A DNA stretch of 64,000 nucleotides from Alkalicoccus halolimnae (GCF_008014775.2 NZ_CP144914.1:1488001-1552000); one strand, 5' to 3'; positions 45,380 to 56,342 are shown, counted from the first letter of the stretch. Notes: generated by a model not told the origin, from the letters alone. Made by a program: numbers and translations.

Positions 45380-47626
45380 ATGTATCTGTTTTTTTATATT
45401 TTTGTAGCGGTTACAGCATCTGCTGTTTTCGTCATGGCCGAAGAAATGATATGGAACATAATAGCATTCACTGTGGTTGGAGTGTTATTAATAAAGATGC
45501 CAAACCGCTTTTATATATTTATAGCTGCTGCGGCAGCTTACTTTTCCGCAACCTATGCTGTGGATAATAATTTCTCTGTTTATACAGAAGATACTTATGA
45601 ATACTCCGGGTATGTAAAAGGAGTGTCCCCGACAACAGGGTCTTCGGAAAATTTTAAAATCGATTTTCTGACAGAAGAAGGGGAAAGGCTGCTTATTTAT
45701 GCTGAACAGAAACCTGAAACAGGCAGCCGGTGCTTTATTTCCGGAAAGACATCGGCTCCGGATAGTTCACGAAGTCCCTACCAGTTTGATTACCAGGATT
45801 ACCTTTTTAAACAGCAGGTTCACTGGCAGGTTTTTTCGGATAAGGTATCCTGCACCGATGGTTCTTTTTTCGGCCAATGGAGGGATAAAAGAGAGGAGGC
45901 TCTTGTATCAGTCGGTACTGCGAAGGGAGAAGGTCCTCCTCTGGCAGCAGCACTTGTTTTTGGAGACAGAAAATTTATAGACAGAGAAAGGATAGAGCAG
46001 TATCAAAATATGGGTGTGATTCATCTGCTTGCGGTTTCCGGTCTGCACGTAGGACTGATTACGACAGCTGTCTGGTTTCTAATGGTTAGAATCGGTCTCA
46101 CAAAAGAAACTGCCGCGCTGCTTCTGATTATTATCCTGCCTTTTTATATGCTTTTTGCAGGGGGGGCACCCTCCGTCCTGAGGGCAGGCAGTATGACAAT
46201 GATAGGACTTCTGTTTGTGCTGATGAATAAAAAAATTCCCCTGTTTGAAATATGCAGTATAACCGGCAGTATATTTATTTTTATAAACCCTTATATTGTT
46301 TATCATATAGGGTTTCAGCTCTCTTTCGGGACGACACTGGCTCTTCTGCTTTCGCGCCGAATGTTAAAAGGGTCCGGAATCAGGCTGATTTTAAAAGTTA
46401 CCCTTTGTGCCCAGCTGGCTTCACTGCCGTTTATTCTCTATTATTTCCATTCCGTTTCCATTCTCACACTTGCTGCAAATATCTTTTTTATTCCCCTTAT
46501 TTCCTTTGTAATTCTGCCATTATCTTTCGCTGGAGTTTTCGCTTCAGGAGTATGGCAGGGAGCAGCTGCGTTCATGTGGAAAATAATGGATTTCATACTT
46601 GGGTTTATGCATTTCCTTCTGGATTTTCTCGAAAGCCTGCCATATCAGGTGCTGCCTGTAGGAGCACTTTCTGCGTGGATGCTTTTGCTGCTTTTCATAT
46701 CGGTTTATTATATTTTTAAAAATTGGACGAAAGCTTCGGCGCACGTTTGGACAGGGGTGGCAGCACTTACCTTTCTCCTGACATTTTCAATTGTCTCTCC
46801 GTATTTTGATAATAGAACCTATGTACATTTTTTGGACGTAGGGCAGGGAGATGCAGCTTTAATTGAATTACCAAACCGGGAAGCAGTCTACTTAATAGAC
46901 ACCGGGGGAGAAACAGTATTTACAGGCGAGGAGATGGTGATGGCTGAATTCGGCCCTGGAGAGCGGACTATTATACCATTTATGAAATCGAGGGGAATTA
47001 CGAAAGTTGATAAAATGATTTTATCTCACGGGCATGCAGATCATATTGGAGAAGTTTGTACGTTAACTGAAAAATTGACTGTATCTGAAGTGCTGTATCC
47101 GGCCGGAGAAGAGATGGTCCCTTTTGCAGAAGAACAAATCGAGTGTTTAAAAGAAAAGGAAATACCCACTGTTTTTGTTGAAAAGGGAGATCACTGGATC
47201 GAAGGGGAGCACAGCTTTGAAGTTATACACCCATCCGGTGCAGGAAACTATGATGAAAATAATCAATCGATTGTATTAAGGGCTGTTGTTTCAGAGACAT
47301 CCCTTTTATTTACAGGAGATATTGAAACCTTAGTGGAGGAGGAATTAGTGAGGGCGGGGCTGCTTGAACATACAGATATTCTGAAAGTGGCGCATCACGG
47401 GAGTAAAACTTCATCGAGCAGGCCCTTTCTTGAAGCTGTTTCACCAAAAGTCTCCGTCATTCAGGCAGGCGTAAATAACAGGCACGGTCATCCTCACGAG
47501 GAAATAGTCCAAAATCTTCTTGGAATGAACAGTGCCGTATTCCGGAATGATCAGCATGGTACGGTTACCTTTATAATCGATGAAGGCAAGATTTATGCCA
47601 TTCCGTACATAAAAGAAAAGCCTTAG
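45380..47626 (+). CDS. comEC: Competence DNA channel ComEC/Rec2
   Basis: A 748-residue integral membrane protein: N-terminal hydrophobic segments and an OB-like domain, a central Competence domain with about seven helices (VIHLLAVSGLHVGLI motif), and a C-terminal metallo-beta-lactamase domain (SHGHADHIGE, AHHGSKTSS, ending RHGHPHEE). It forms the inner-membrane channel and may degrade the non-transported strand. The ATG at 45380 has GAGGAGG at 7-base spacing; the two earlier starts are too close to the site or lack one. Confidence 0.95.
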   Translation: MYLFFYIFVAVTASAVFVMAEEMIWNIIAFTVVGVLLIKMPNRFYIFIAAAAAYFSATYAVDNNFSVYTEDTYEYSGYVKGVSPTTGSSENFKIDFLTEEGERLLIYAEQKPETGSRCFISGKTSAPDSSRSPYQFDYQDYLFKQQVHWQVFSDKVSCTDGSFFGQWRDKREEALVSVGTAKGEGPPLAAALVFGDRKFIDRERIEQYQNMGVIHLLAVSGLHVGLITTAVWFLMVRIGLTKETAALLLIIILPFYMLFAGGAPSVLRAGSMTMIGLLFVLMNKKIPLFEICSITGSIFIFINPYIVYHIGFQLSFGTTLALLLSRRMLKGSGIRLILKVTLCAQLASLPFILYYFHSVSILTLAANIFFIPLISFVILPLSFAGVFASGVWQGAAAFMWKIMDFILGFMHFLLDFLESLPYQVLPVGALSAWMLLLLFISVYYIFKNWTKASAHVWTGVAALTFLLTFSIVSPYFDNRTYVHFLDVGQGDAALIELPNREAVYLIDTGGETVFTGEEMVMAEFGPGERTIIPFMKSRGITKVDKMILSHGHADHIGEVCTLTEKLTVSEVLYPAGEEMVPFAEEQIECLKEKEIPTVFVEKGDHWIEGEHSFEVIHPSGAGNYDENNQSIVLRAVVSETSLLFTGDIETLVEEELVRAGLLEHTDILKVAHHGSKTSSSRPFLEAVSPKVSVIQAGVNNRHGHPHEEIVQNLLGMNSAVFRNDQHGTVTFIIDEGKIYAIPYIKEKP

Positions 47627-47643
47627 ATAATCCAAGGCTTTTC
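47615..47643. terminator. Terminator overlapping the comEC stop
   Basis: GAAAAGCCTT (47615-47624) and AAGGCTTTTC (47634-47643), 10 bp. It can also serve the convergent yqzM. Confidence 0.8.
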
Positions 47644-47652
47644 CAGTGCGTA

Positions 47653-47784
47653 TTAAAAAAACAGGTCCACTATATGACCGATAGAGAAAATAAGCATAAA
47701 AAATACAAAGGAAGCGACAAAGCCGATCCCACTATCAATTGCGTCGTTGCGGTTCGACTGGACATCTTTTTCGAACTCGTTCAT
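47653..47784 (-). CDS. yqzM: YqzM-like small membrane protein
   Basis: A 43-residue protein too short for most gene finders. It reads MNEFEKDVQSNRNDAIDSGI at the start, followed by one hydrophobic helix (about 21-43). It has GGAGGG before the ATG on the minus strand. The sequence, strand and place between comEC and holA match B. subtilis yqzM. Function unknown. Confidence 0.85.
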   Translation of the reverse strand: MNEFEKDVQSNRNDAIDSGIGFVASFVFFMLIFSIGHIVDLFF

Positions 47785-47938
47785 ACGTATCCCTCCTGTC
47801 ATGTAAAATTATAATTGATTCCTGGGAAAAAATCCATAGAGGGCTTTAAAAATACTGCTTTAAATTTTAATTTTTAACCGTGATGAAAGAAAAACAGATA
47901 TGGTACTATAAACAAAGAATGTACGGGGAGGGAAACCT

Positions 47939-48979
47939 ATGTCCTATCTGGACCGGCTGAAGGAAATAAAAAAAGGAGAAATTGCTTCGCTCTACTTGTT
48001 ATGCGGAACCGAATCCTATTTGATTGAAGATATCATTCATAAAGTAACAAATGCTGCATTATCTCCGGAAGAACAAGAGATGAATCTGCTTCGATTCGAC
48101 ATGAGCGAGCAGCCTGTTGACCTGGCTGTAGAGGAAGCTTATACTTTCCCTTTTATGGGAGGCAGAAAAGTAGTAATTATCAAAGATGCTTACTTTTTAA
48201 CTGCCCAGAAACGAAAAGAAAAAATAGAGCACGACATAGCCAAACTAACTTACTATGCAGAACATCCTCCAGAAGAAACGACATTGATAGTTGCTGCCCC
48301 TTATGAAAAACTTGATGAACGCAAAAAAGCAGTTAAGCAGCTTCGCAAAAATGGGAAAGTGCTGGAGGCCAAACCTCTGCAGAATCAGGAACTGCGTAAA
48401 TGGCTGGATGAAAAAGCTGTGGAACTGCAGGTTACACTTGAATATGAAGCGAAAGATAAACTGCTTACACTTGTCGGGGATAATCTGTTAATGCTTACTT
48501 CAGAAATGAATAAGCTCGCAGCTCACGCAGGAGAAGAGCGGGTAATAAATGCAGAGGCGGTATCTTCACTCGTAGCCCGTTCCCTGGAACAGGATATATT
48601 CGCACTCGTTGATTTTGTTGTTAAGAACAGGGTGTCAGAATCGATGAGAATTTACCGGGACCTGATTAAACAAAAAGAGGCTCCTTTAAAAATTCTCGCC
48701 TTAATGGTCCGGCAGTTCCGGATTTTATTTCAGGTGAAACAGCTGGTTCAGCAGGGATATGGCGAAAAAATGATAGCTTCCAGGCTGAAGCTTCACCCTT
48801 TTGCGGTAAAACTTGCTTCAAAACAGGCAAAAGAGTTTAATAACAAAACTCTTTTACATCTTCTTGATGAGCTAGCCGAGCTTGATCACAGGATTAAAAC
48901 AGGAAAAGTGGAAGAAGAGTTGGGAGTAGAATTATTTCTTCTGGCAGGAAACGAGAGAGAAAAACGAGGAGTAAAATAA
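47939..48979 (+). CDS. holA: DNA polymerase III subunit delta
   Basis: Clamp-loader delta subunit (YqeN), 346 residues. The AAA+-like N-terminus (LYLLCGTESYLIEDII, ATTRACTING the clamp-binding region near residue 50-75 with FPFMGGRKVVIIKDA) lacks a functional Walker A, as normal for delta. The C-terminal collar has LKILALMVRQFRILFQVKQL. GGGAGGG lies 5 bases before the ATG. Confidence 0.95.
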   Translation: MSYLDRLKEIKKGEIASLYLLCGTESYLIEDIIHKVTNAALSPEEQEMNLLRFDMSEQPVDLAVEEAYTFPFMGGRKVVIIKDAYFLTAQKRKEKIEHDIAKLTYYAEHPPEETTLIVAAPYEKLDERKKAVKQLRKNGKVLEAKPLQNQELRKWLDEKAVELQVTLEYEAKDKLLTLVGDNLLMLTSEMNKLAAHAGEERVINAEAVSSLVARSLEQDIFALVDFVVKNRVSESMRIYRDLIKQKEAPLKILALMVRQFRILFQVKQLVQQGYGEKMIASRLKLHPFAVKLASKQAKEFNNKTLLHLLDELAELDHRIKTGKVEEELGVELFLLAGNEREKRGVK

Positions 48980-49226
48980 CAGTCTCTGCAATTGGTCACT
49001 GCAGTTAGTACTAAAAATCTTTGTTTTCCACCTCAGAATTGTGACCTGCTGTCATCGGATCTTCTATTTGTTTCCGAATATTAAAATTTTACGGGACAGA
49101 GATACACTTTGCAGAAAAATGCCGGAGATTATTCTGGACATAAGGAAACACCTCCAATTTCTATGTGAAAAGCGGACGAGACAAAGGGCCTCTTAAATCA
49201 ATACTGCAGACAGCAGATCCAAATAA
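48980..49226. other. Gap after holA
   Basis: About 250 bases in which no gene, promoter or repeat is recognised. Confidence 0.5.
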
Positions 49227-49268
49227 AAAAGCTGTCCGGGGAATTCAAGCGTTCCCCGGACAGCTTTT
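49227..49268. terminator. Bidirectional terminator between holA and rpsT
   Basis: AAAAGCTGTCCGGGGAA (49227-49243) and TTCCCCGGACAGCTTTT (49252-49268) form a perfect 17-bp stem with an 8-base loop. It lies directly after the rpsT stop. Confidence 0.95.
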
Positions 49269-49278
49269 ATTTCAATCA

Positions 49279-49545
49279 TTATGCAGAAAGTTCGTTCATG
49301 CGCTTCTGTAGACGTGCCTTACGGCGGTCTGCAGCGTTACGATGGAGAAGACCTTTACCTACTGCCTTATCCAGCTTACTTGTAGCGCTGACGAAAAGTT
49401 CCTTAGCTTTCTCAACTTCGTTTTCTTCTGCTTTAGCATAAAAACCTTTCATTGTGTTACGAAGGTCTGATTTGAATGCGTTATTACGAGCGCGTGCGAG
49501 TTCATTAACAATGACACGCTTTTTTGCTGATTTAATATTTGCCAA
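49279..49545 (-). CDS. rpsT: Small ribosomal subunit protein bS20
   Basis: An 88-residue basic helical 16S rRNA-binding protein, identical in length to B. subtilis RpsT. Starting at TTG 49545 gives the canonical ANIKSAKKR N-terminus with GGGAGGTG 6 bases upstream; the GTG at 49554 overlaps that site. A TTG start is common in rpsT and has been linked to S20 autoregulation in E. coli. Divergent from lepA. Confidence 0.97.
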   Translation of the reverse strand: MANIKSAKKRVIVNELARARNNAFKSDLRNTMKGFYAKAEENEVEKAKELFVSATSKLDKAVGKGLLHRNAADRRKARLQKRMNELSA

Positions 49546-49666
49546 CTGCTTCACCTCCCTTGATGCAACGTTACCGTTTCTCAGTTATTGCAACAATAGA
49601 GATTTTATCAAATGCAACCTTGAAAAGCAATATAATTTTAACAAAGTGGACTATTTGAAAGAATAA

Positions 49667-49696
49667 TTGAACAGAAGCTTTTATTCTTGTTATAAT
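49667..49696 (+). promoter_or_regulatory. Promoter of lepA
   Basis: TTGAAC (49667-49672), 18-base spacer, TATAAT (49691-49696), about 48 bases before the lepA start. Confidence 0.75.
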
Positions 49697-49743
49697 AGAG
49701 AGCAGTGTATTGCACGGAAGCAGGATGTAGGAGTGATATAATA

Positions 49744-51570
49744 ATGAAACCAGAACAAAGAATTGAAAGACGTGATCGAATACGCAACTTTTCAATCATA
49801 GCCCATATTGACCACGGGAAATCAACGCTCGCTGATAGAATTTTGGAAAAAACGAGTGCACTGACTTCCAGAGAAATGCAGGATCAAATGCTCGATGCAA
49901 TGGACTTGGAAAGGGAACGAGGTATTACTATAAAGCTGAATGCCGTCCAGCTCAATTATAAAGCGGCTGATGGAGAAACATATATTTTCCACCTTATCGA
50001 CACTCCAGGTCACGTCGATTTTGCCTACGAGGTTTCCCGAAGTCTGGCTGCCTGCGAAGGAGCTCTGCTCATTGTCGACGCTGCTCAGGGTATAGAAGCC
50101 CAGACACTGGCAAACGTTTACTTAGCTTTGGATAACGACCTGGAGATACTCCCAATTATTAATAAAATCGACCTTCCAAGTGCTGAACCGGACCGGGTAA
50201 GGCAGGAAGTGGAGGACGTCATTGGGCTTCCGGGAGAAGATTGTATTCCGGCTTCAGCTAAATCCGGAATAGGAATTGATGAAATTCTGGAAGCGGTAGT
50301 TAAAAAAGTACCCGCACCTTCTGGGGATCCGGAAGCACCGCTTAAAGCAATGATTTTTGACTCCATCTACGATCCATACCGAGGAGTTATTGTATACATC
50401 CGAATTATGGAAGGTACAGTAAAAAAAGGCGAAAAAATTAAAATGATGGCTAACGAGAAGCAGTTCGAGGTTCAGGAAATTGGAGTATTCACTCCTAAAC
50501 CTGTGCAGCAGAAGGAACTGACTGTAGGGGACGTCGGTTACATGATTGCATCCATTAAAAATGTGGGGGACAGCCAGGTGGGGGATACAGTCACCCATGC
50601 AGCAAAACCGACTGCTGATCCGATGCCGGGTTACCGTAAATTAAATCCAATGGTTTTCTGCGGAATGTATCCGGTAGACACCAATCACTATGTCGCCCTT
50701 CGTGAAGCTCTGGAAAAGCTTGAACTCAACGATTCAGCTCTCCAATTTGAGGCGGAAACGTCCCAGGCGCTCGGATTCGGATTCCGCAGCGGCTTTCTCG
50801 GACTGCTCCACATGGAGATTATTCAGGAACGGATTGAAAGAGAATTTGGAATTGATCTCATCACTACAGCACCAAGTGTTGTGTATGAAGTAACAAAAAC
50901 TGACGAATCTGTCCTGGAAATAGATAATCCTTCGGAAATGCCGGATGCTCAGCAGGTTGAAACTGTTCGTGAGCCATATGTAAAAGCAGAAGTCATGGTC
51001 CCGAACGATTATGTAGGAGCCGTCATGGAACTCTGTCAAAAGAAACGCGGCGATTACCTTGACATGAAATACCTGGATGCCAATCGAGTCAATATCATTT
51101 ATGAAATCCCGCTCTCAGAAATCGTTTACGACTTCTTTGATACACTTAAATCAAGTACAAAGGGATATGCTTCTTTTGATTATGAAATTATAGGTTACAA
51201 AGAGAGTAATCTGGTGAAAATGGACATTTTATTAAATGGGGAAACGGTCGACGCTCTATCGATTATTGTTCATCGGGATTCAGCTTATGAAAGAGGTAAA
51301 ATTATAGTCGAAAAGCTCAAAAACCTCATCCCTCGCCAGCAGTTTGAAGTGCCGGTACAGGCCAGTATCGGTCAGAAGATTATAGCAAGATCGACCATTA
51401 AAGCTATGCGTAAAAACGTACTTGCAAAATGTTACGGGGGTGACGTTTCCCGAAAACGTAAACTTCTTGAAAAGCAGAAAGAAGGAAAAAAGCGTATGAA
51501 GAGTGTAGGGAATGTGGAAGTTCCTCAGGAAGCCTTCATGTCTGTATTAAGTATGGATGAAAATAAATAA
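49744..51570 (+). CDS. lepA: Elongation factor 4 (LepA)
   Basis: Translational GTPase that acts on stalled or assembling ribosomes, 608 residues. G motifs: [28 protein letters not shown] and NKIDLPSA; the LepA-specific C-terminus includes [25 protein letters not shown]. The ATG at 49744 has TAGGAG upstream; the earlier open frame adds a spurious cysteine-rich 13 residues. Confidence 0.97.
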   Translation: MKPEQRIERRDRIRNFSIIAHIDHGKSTLADRILEKTSALTSREMQDQMLDAMDLERERGITIKLNAVQLNYKAADGETYIFHLIDTPGHVDFAYEVSRSLAACEGALLIVDAAQGIEAQTLANVYLALDNDLEILPIINKIDLPSAEPDRVRQEVEDVIGLPGEDCIPASAKSGIGIDEILEAVVKKVPAPSGDPEAPLKAMIFDSIYDPYRGVIVYIRIMEGTVKKGEKIKMMANEKQFEVQEIGVFTPKPVQQKELTVGDVGYMIASIKNVGDSQVGDTVTHAAKPTADPMPGYRKLNPMVFCGMYPVDTNHYVALREALEKLELNDSALQFEAETSQALGFGFRSGFLGLLHMEIIQERIEREFGIDLITTAPSVVYEVTKTDESVLEIDNPSEMPDAQQVETVREPYVKAEVMVPNDYVGAVMELCQKKRGDYLDMKYLDANRVNIIYEIPLSEIVYDFFDTLKSSTKGYASFDYEIIGYKESNLVKMDILLNGETVDALSIIVHRDSAYERGKIIVEKLKNLIPRQQFEVPVQASIGQKIIARSTIKAMRKNVLAKCYGGDVSRKRKLLEKQKEGKKRMKSVGNVEVPQEAFMSVLSMDENK

Positions 51571-51574
51571 ACAG

Positions 51575-51603
51575 AAAAGAGGTGGCGGTGTCACCTCTTT
51601 TGT
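51575..51603 (+). terminator. Terminator after lepA
   Basis: AAAAGAGGTG (51575-51584) and CACCTCTTTT (51592-51601), 10 bp, 7-base loop. Confidence 0.85.
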
Positions 51604-51633
51604 GTGTTTTCTTAAAGGAAAGGATAATGATTT

Positions 51634-52785
51634 ATGCGAAAGTCTCTTTATATACACGTTCCTTTTTGCGAGCAGATCTGTCATTACTGTGATTTCAATA
51701 AGTTTTTCCTCCAGAACCAGCCTGTAGATGAATACCTGGATTTATGCATGGAGGAAATGGAGAAAACCGTTAAAACACATCCGCAGACGGAACTTATCGA
51801 AACGATCTATATTGGCGGAGGTACGCCAACTGCTCTATCTACTGAGCAGCTGAAGCGACTTCTGGAAGCTGTTCCGAAATATTTTCAGCTTACTGATCAG
51901 GTAGAATGGACGGTAGAAGTAAATCCTGGAAGTGCTGACCGGGAAAAGTTTGAGATGATGAAAAACGCCGGCGTTAACCGGCTCAGTATTGGAGCTCAGA
52001 CATTCGATCCGGAGCTTTTAAAAACAATTAACCGGGACCATGGAACAGGAGAGGCGGAGCATACGGTTAAGCTGGCCCAGGAATCCGGTATTCCCAACTT
52101 GTCGATTGACATGATGTTCGGCCTTCCGGGCCAGACGATGAAGCAGTGGAAAGATTCTCTTCAAAAGGCTGCAGAACTCGATATTTCGCATATAAGTGCT
52201 TATTCCTTGAAGATTGAACCGAAAACGGTTTTTTATCAGATGTGGAATAAAGGTCGTTTACAACTCCCGGAACAGGAGCTGGAAGCTGAGATGTATACGT
52301 ATATGCTCACTTTTTTAAAGAAACATGGTTTTACAGCTTATGAAATCAGCAATTTTTCAAAACATGGTTTAGAAAGCATGCATAATCTTGCTTATTGGAA
52401 TAACGATGAGTATTACGGGATTGGGGCGGGTGCACACAGTTATGTAGATGGTATGAGAAACAGAAATCACGGTCCTCTCCCAAAATACATGAAAGCTGTC
52501 AAAAACGAAGAACTCCCCTATCTGGAAAAGCATAAAGTAACAAAAGAAGAAAAAATGGAAGAAGAAATGTTTATGGGACTGCGGAAACGGTTAGGAGTGT
52601 CTAAGGAGCAGTTCTACCGCCGTTATAACCGTGGAATAGAGGAAGTCTTTCCTGGAGTAGTTGAACATCTGAAAAACAAACTCCTGCTTCAGGAAATGGA
52701 TGATAGGATAATGCTTACAGAGGAAGGCCTGCTTCTCGGGAACGAAGTGTTTGAAAAATTTCTGTTTACCGCAGAGGAAATATAA
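51634..52785 (+). CDS. hemW: Radical SAM heme chaperone HemW (formerly HemN-like)
   Basis: A 383-residue radical SAM protein. The 4Fe-4S cysteines are Cys12, Cys16 and Cys19 (PFCEQICHYC), followed by IYIGGGTPTAL and the C-terminal HemN domain. It lacks the extra N-terminal segment of true coproporphyrinogen dehydrogenase HemN, so the heme chaperone HemW is the better name. AAGGAAAGGA precedes the ATG. Located between lepA and hrcA as in B. subtilis. Confidence 0.92.
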   Translation: MRKSLYIHVPFCEQICHYCDFNKFFLQNQPVDEYLDLCMEEMEKTVKTHPQTELIETIYIGGGTPTALSTEQLKRLLEAVPKYFQLTDQVEWTVEVNPGSADREKFEMMKNAGVNRLSIGAQTFDPELLKTINRDHGTGEAEHTVKLAQESGIPNLSIDMMFGLPGQTMKQWKDSLQKAAELDISHISAYSLKIEPKTVFYQMWNKGRLQLPEQELEAEMYTYMLTFLKKHGFTAYEISNFSKHGLESMHNLAYWNNDEYYGIGAGAHSYVDGMRNRNHGPLPKYMKAVKNEELPYLEKHKVTKEEKMEEEMFMGLRKRLGVSKEQFYRRYNRGIEEVFPGVVEHLKNKLLLQEMDDRIMLTEEGLLLGNEVFEKFLFTAEEI

Positions 52786-52804
52786 GAAAATTTGCGCCCT
52801 TCCG

Positions 52805-52841
52805 TTGACAAACTAAAACCTTCTTTGGTACTTTATATAAT
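52805..52841 (+). promoter_or_regulatory. Promoter region of the hrcA-grpE-dnaK-dnaJ operon
   Basis: A perfect TATAAT is at 52836-52841, five bases before CIRCE. TTGACA at 52805-52810 is 25 bases upstream, too far for a normal pairing, so the working -35 is uncertain. Confidence 0.6.
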
Positions 52842-52845
52842 AGAT

Positions 52846-52872
52846 TTAGCACTCGGAGGAAGGGAGTGCTAA
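52846..52872. promoter_or_regulatory. CIRCE operator (HrcA binding site)
   Basis: TTAGCACTC (52846-52854), 9-base spacer, GAGTGCTAA (52864-52872): a perfect CIRCE element just after the -10. HrcA, encoded directly downstream, represses from this site with GroEL as co-factor, so the operon is autoregulated and heat-inducible. Confidence 0.98.
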
Positions 52873-52886
52873 CAGGAGGGGTGAAG

Positions 52887-53915
52887 ATGTTAACAGAGAG
52901 GCAGCTTTATATTTTAAAAGCGATTGTTGATGATTACATCACGAATGCAGAACCAGTCGGCTCCCGGACAGTGTCGAAAAGGGCAGATATGAATTTCAGC
53001 CCGGCCACGATACGCAACGAAATGTCGGATTTAGAAGAGCTTGGATTTTTGGAAAAACCACATAGCTCTGCCGGAAGAATCCCTTCACAGAAAGGTTATC
53101 GCTATTATGTCGATCATCTTCTTTCTCCGAAACAGCTGTCGAGCAAGGATGTTACAAATATCCGTTCTCAGCTGGCTGTGAAATTTCATGAGTCAGAACA
53201 GGTGATACAGCATTCAGCAAAAATATTATCACACCTTACCTCTTATACATCGATAGTGCTCGGCCCTGAAGTTTTTGAATCAAAACTGCGGCAGATTCAG
53301 CTGATACCCATTTCCGGTGATCAGGCTGTCGTTATTATCGTGACCGATTCCGGTCACGTGGAAAACCAAACAGTTCATTTCCCTGGCAACGTTTCCGGGT
53401 CGGATGTGGAAAAAGTAGTTAATATCCTTAACGACCGCCTGCGTGGGGTTCCTATTTTTCAGCTGCAGCAAAAGTTATCCCAGGAAATTTCAGCAGTGCT
53501 TAAAAAGCACGTTTCTAAATACGAAACGATGCTTTCGGCATTAACGGATGTTTTTCGTGATCAGCAGCAGGAAAAAGTTTATTACGGTGGGAAAACAAAT
53601 ATTTTAAGCCAGCCTGAGTTTAATGACGTGGAGCGGGTGCGCAGTATTCTGAATATTTTCGAAGAAGATGCTCTTGTTTCGAGGCTGATCAGATCTGAAG
53701 ATGAGGGCTTAACAATTCGGATCGGAGAAGAAAATGATTTTAAGCCGTTTGATGATCTATCTATCGTCACCGCTACGTATACGCTGGAAGGAAAGTATGT
53801 TGGAACAATTGGACTTCTTGGTCCCACCAGGATGGAGTATCCGAGGGTAATAAGCTTAATGGAGTATTTTTCAAAAGATATGTCAGAACTTCTGAGCAGA
53901 AAAGACAGAAGCTGA
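52887..53915 (+). CDS. hrcA: Heat-inducible transcription repressor HrcA
   Basis: A 342-residue repressor (B. subtilis 343): N-terminal winged helix (MLTERQLYILKAIVDDYI, SRTVSKRADMNFSPATIRNE), GAF-like middle and C-terminal IGLLGPTRMEYPRVISLMEY. The frame is open back to 52866, inside CIRCE; the ATG at 52887 after AGGAGGGG is the real start. Confidence 0.97.
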   Translation: MLTERQLYILKAIVDDYITNAEPVGSRTVSKRADMNFSPATIRNEMSDLEELGFLEKPHSSAGRIPSQKGYRYYVDHLLSPKQLSSKDVTNIRSQLAVKFHESEQVIQHSAKILSHLTSYTSIVLGPEVFESKLRQIQLIPISGDQAVVIIVTDSGHVENQTVHFPGNVSGSDVEKVVNILNDRLRGVPIFQLQQKLSQEISAVLKKHVSKYETMLSALTDVFRDQQQEKVYYGGKTNILSQPEFNDVERVRSILNIFEEDALVSRLIRSEDEGLTIRIGEENDFKPFDDLSIVTATYTLEGKYVGTIGLLGPTRMEYPRVISLMEYFSKDMSELLSRKDRS

Positions 53916-53937
53916 CTAGTTGAAGGAGGTGAAAGCA

Positions 53938-54495
53938 GTGTCAAAAAGAAATAATGATGATGTGCAGGATCTGGAAACAGAAGAAGCTTCAGCTGCTGAG
54001 ACAGCGGAAGAAACCACTGAATTGGAAGAGGAAGCTTCTGTAGAAGAAACTGAAATTGATCAGCTGAAACAGCAGGTGCAGGATCTGGAAGACCGGCTCC
54101 TAAGGCTGCAGGCTGAATACGATAACTTCCGCCGGAGGACAAAGAAAGAAAAAGAGTCCGCGGCTAAATATAAATCTCAGAGTCTTGCGGAAAGCCTGCT
54201 CCCCGCTCTGGATAACTTTGAGCGGGCGCTGATGATCAATCCTGAAACAGAAGAAGCAAAAAGTCTGCTTCAGGGAATGAAAATGGTTCATAATCAGCTC
54301 TCTGAAGCACTCCAGTCCGAGGAAATAGAAATTATGGAAACAGTTGGGCAGCCATTTGATCCGCATATGCATGAAGCAGTAATGCAGGTTGAATCAGATG
54401 AATACGATTCAAATATAATCGTCGAAGAACTGCAGAAAGGCTATCTTTTAAAAGATAAAGTAATCAGACCAGCAATGGTTAAAGTAAGTTCATAA
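53938..54495 (+). CDS. grpE: Nucleotide exchange factor GrpE
   Basis: A 185-residue DnaK co-chaperone: acidic disordered start, long coiled coil (about 45-100, [21 protein letters not shown]) and a C-terminal beta domain ending [10 protein letters not shown]. The GTG at 53938 has AAGGAGGTG; the TTG at 53920 precedes that site and is rejected. Confidence 0.96.
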   Translation: MSKRNNDDVQDLETEEASAAETAEETTELEEEASVEETEIDQLKQQVQDLEDRLLRLQAEYDNFRRRTKKEKESAAKYKSQSLAESLLPALDNFERALMINPETEEAKSLLQGMKMVHNQLSEALQSEEIEIMETVGQPFDPHMHEAVMQVESDEYDSNIIVEELQKGYLLKDKVIRPAMVKVSS

Positions 54496-54518
54496 TCATT
54501 TCAAGGAGGAATTTTGCC

Positions 54519-56342
54519 ATGAGTAAAGTAATAGGTATCGACTTAGGAACAACGAATTCATGTGTAGCCGTAATGGAAGGCGGCGAAGCAACAGTTATTG
54601 CAAACGCTGAAGGAGCTCGTACAACCCCTTCCGTCGTTTCATTTAAAGATGGTGAACGTCAGGTTGGGGAAGTGGCAAAGCGTCAGATGATCACAAACCC
54701 TAATACAATCACATCAATTAAACGGCACATGGGAACAAATCATAAAGAAGAAGCAGAGGGGAAACAATATACTCCTCAGGAAATTTCTGCGATTATTCTT
54801 CAGAAACTTAAAGCAGATGCTGAAGCATATCTCGGAGAAACGGTTACAAAAGCTGTCATTACAGTTCCTGCGTACTTTAACGATTCTCAGCGCCAGGCAA
54901 CTAAAGATGCCGGTAAAATTGCAGGACTTGAAGTAGAGCGTATTGTTAACGAACCTACGGCTGCAGCTCTTGCCTACGGTTTGGAAAAAGAAGAAGATCA
55001 GACTATTCTCGTATATGACCTTGGTGGAGGTACCTTTGATGTTTCCATTCTTGAACTAGGTGATGGATTTTTCGAGGTTAAGTCTACGTCCGGAGACAAT
55101 AAACTCGGCGGGGACGACTTTGACCAGGTGGTTATTGATCATCTGGTAGCTGAATTCAAAAAAGAAAATGGTGTTGATCTCAGCCAGGACAAAATGGCTC
55201 TGCAGCGTTTGAAAGATGCAGCGGAAAAAGCAAAGAAAGATCTTTCCGGCGTTTCCCAGACACAAATCAGCCTGCCGTTCATAACTGCTGATCAATCTGG
55301 ACCTAAGCATATGGAGATGAACCTTACTCGTGCCAAGTTTGATGATCTTACATCCCACCTTGTTGAACGTACAATGGGACCTGCTCGTCAGGCATTAAAA
55401 GATGCTGGCCTTTCAGCTGACGAAGTGGACAAGGTAGTACTCGTTGGTGGTTCCACTCGAATTCCAGCTGTTCAGGAAGCAATTAAAAAGGTAACAGGCA
55501 AAGATGCTCATAAAGGTGTTAATCCGGATGAAGTTGTAGCTCTCGGTGCTGCTATTCAGGCGGGAGTTTTGACAGGCGATGTAAAAGATGTCGTACTTCT
55601 TGACGTAACTCCGCTGTCCCTCGGTATTGAAACAATGGGCGGCGTCTTCACAAAACTTATTGAACGAAATACAACGATTCCAACTTCCAAGTCCCAGACA
55701 TTTTCAACTGCGGCAGACAACCAGCCGTCCGTTGATATTCATGTACTTCAGGGAGAGCGTGAAATGGCTGCAAACAACAAAACGCTCGGCCGTTTCCAGC
55801 TGAACGATATTCCACCGGCGCCAAGAGGAGTACCGCAGATTGAAGTATCATTTGACATTGATGCCAACGGAATCGTAAACGTACGTGCAAAAGATCTAGG
55901 CACTAATAAAGAACAGTCCATTACCATTACTTCCAGCTCCGGCCTTTCGGATGAAGAAGTAGAACAGATGGTAAAAGATGCAGAAGAAAATGCGGAAGCA
56001 GATAAGCAGCGACGTGAAGAAGTTGATACACGCAACGAAGCGGATCAGCTTGTTTTCCAGACAGAAAAAACACTTAAAGATCTCGGAGAAAACGTAGAAG
56101 AATCAGAAAAAGAAAAAGCGGAAACTGCAAAGGAAAAACTGAAGACAGCCCTCGAAGGTGAGGACATGGAAGCCATTAAAACAGCAAAAGATGAGCTTCA
56201 GGAAATTGTTACCCAGCTTACTACGAAAATGTATGAGCAGGCCGCTCAGCAGCAGCAGGCAGAAGGCCAGGGTGCTGAACAGCAGGACGATGATGTAGTT
56301 GACGCAGATTATGAAGAAGTTAATGACGATAAGAAAGAGTAA
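54519..56342 (+). CDS. dnaK: Chaperone DnaK (Hsp70)
   Basis: A 607-residue Hsp70. The ATPase domain has [26 protein letters not shown] and [12 protein letters not shown]; the substrate domain follows from about 385, ending in an acidic tail [19 protein letters not shown] precedes the ATG. Third gene of the hrcA operon, followed by an internal terminator. Confidence 0.98.
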   Translation: MSKVIGIDLGTTNSCVAVMEGGEATVIANAEGARTTPSVVSFKDGERQVGEVAKRQMITNPNTITSIKRHMGTNHKEEAEGKQYTPQEISAIILQKLKADAEAYLGETVTKAVITVPAYFNDSQRQATKDAGKIAGLEVERIVNEPTAAALAYGLEKEEDQTILVYDLGGGTFDVSILELGDGFFEVKSTSGDNKLGGDDFDQVVIDHLVAEFKKENGVDLSQDKMALQRLKDAAEKAKKDLSGVSQTQISLPFITADQSGPKHMEMNLTRAKFDDLTSHLVERTMGPARQALKDAGLSADEVDKVVLVGGSTRIPAVQEAIKKVTGKDAHKGVNPDEVVALGAAIQAGVLTGDVKDVVLLDVTPLSLGIETMGGVFTKLIERNTTIPTSKSQTFSTAADNQPSVDIHVLQGEREMAANNKTLGRFQLNDIPPAPRGVPQIEVSFDIDANGIVNVRAKDLGTNKEQSITITSSSGLSDEEVEQMVKDAEENAEADKQRREEVDTRNEADQLVFQTEKTLKDLGENVEESEKEKAETAKEKLKTALEGEDMEAIKTAKDELQEIVTQLTTKMYEQAAQQQQAEGQGAEQQDDDVVDADYEEVNDDKKE

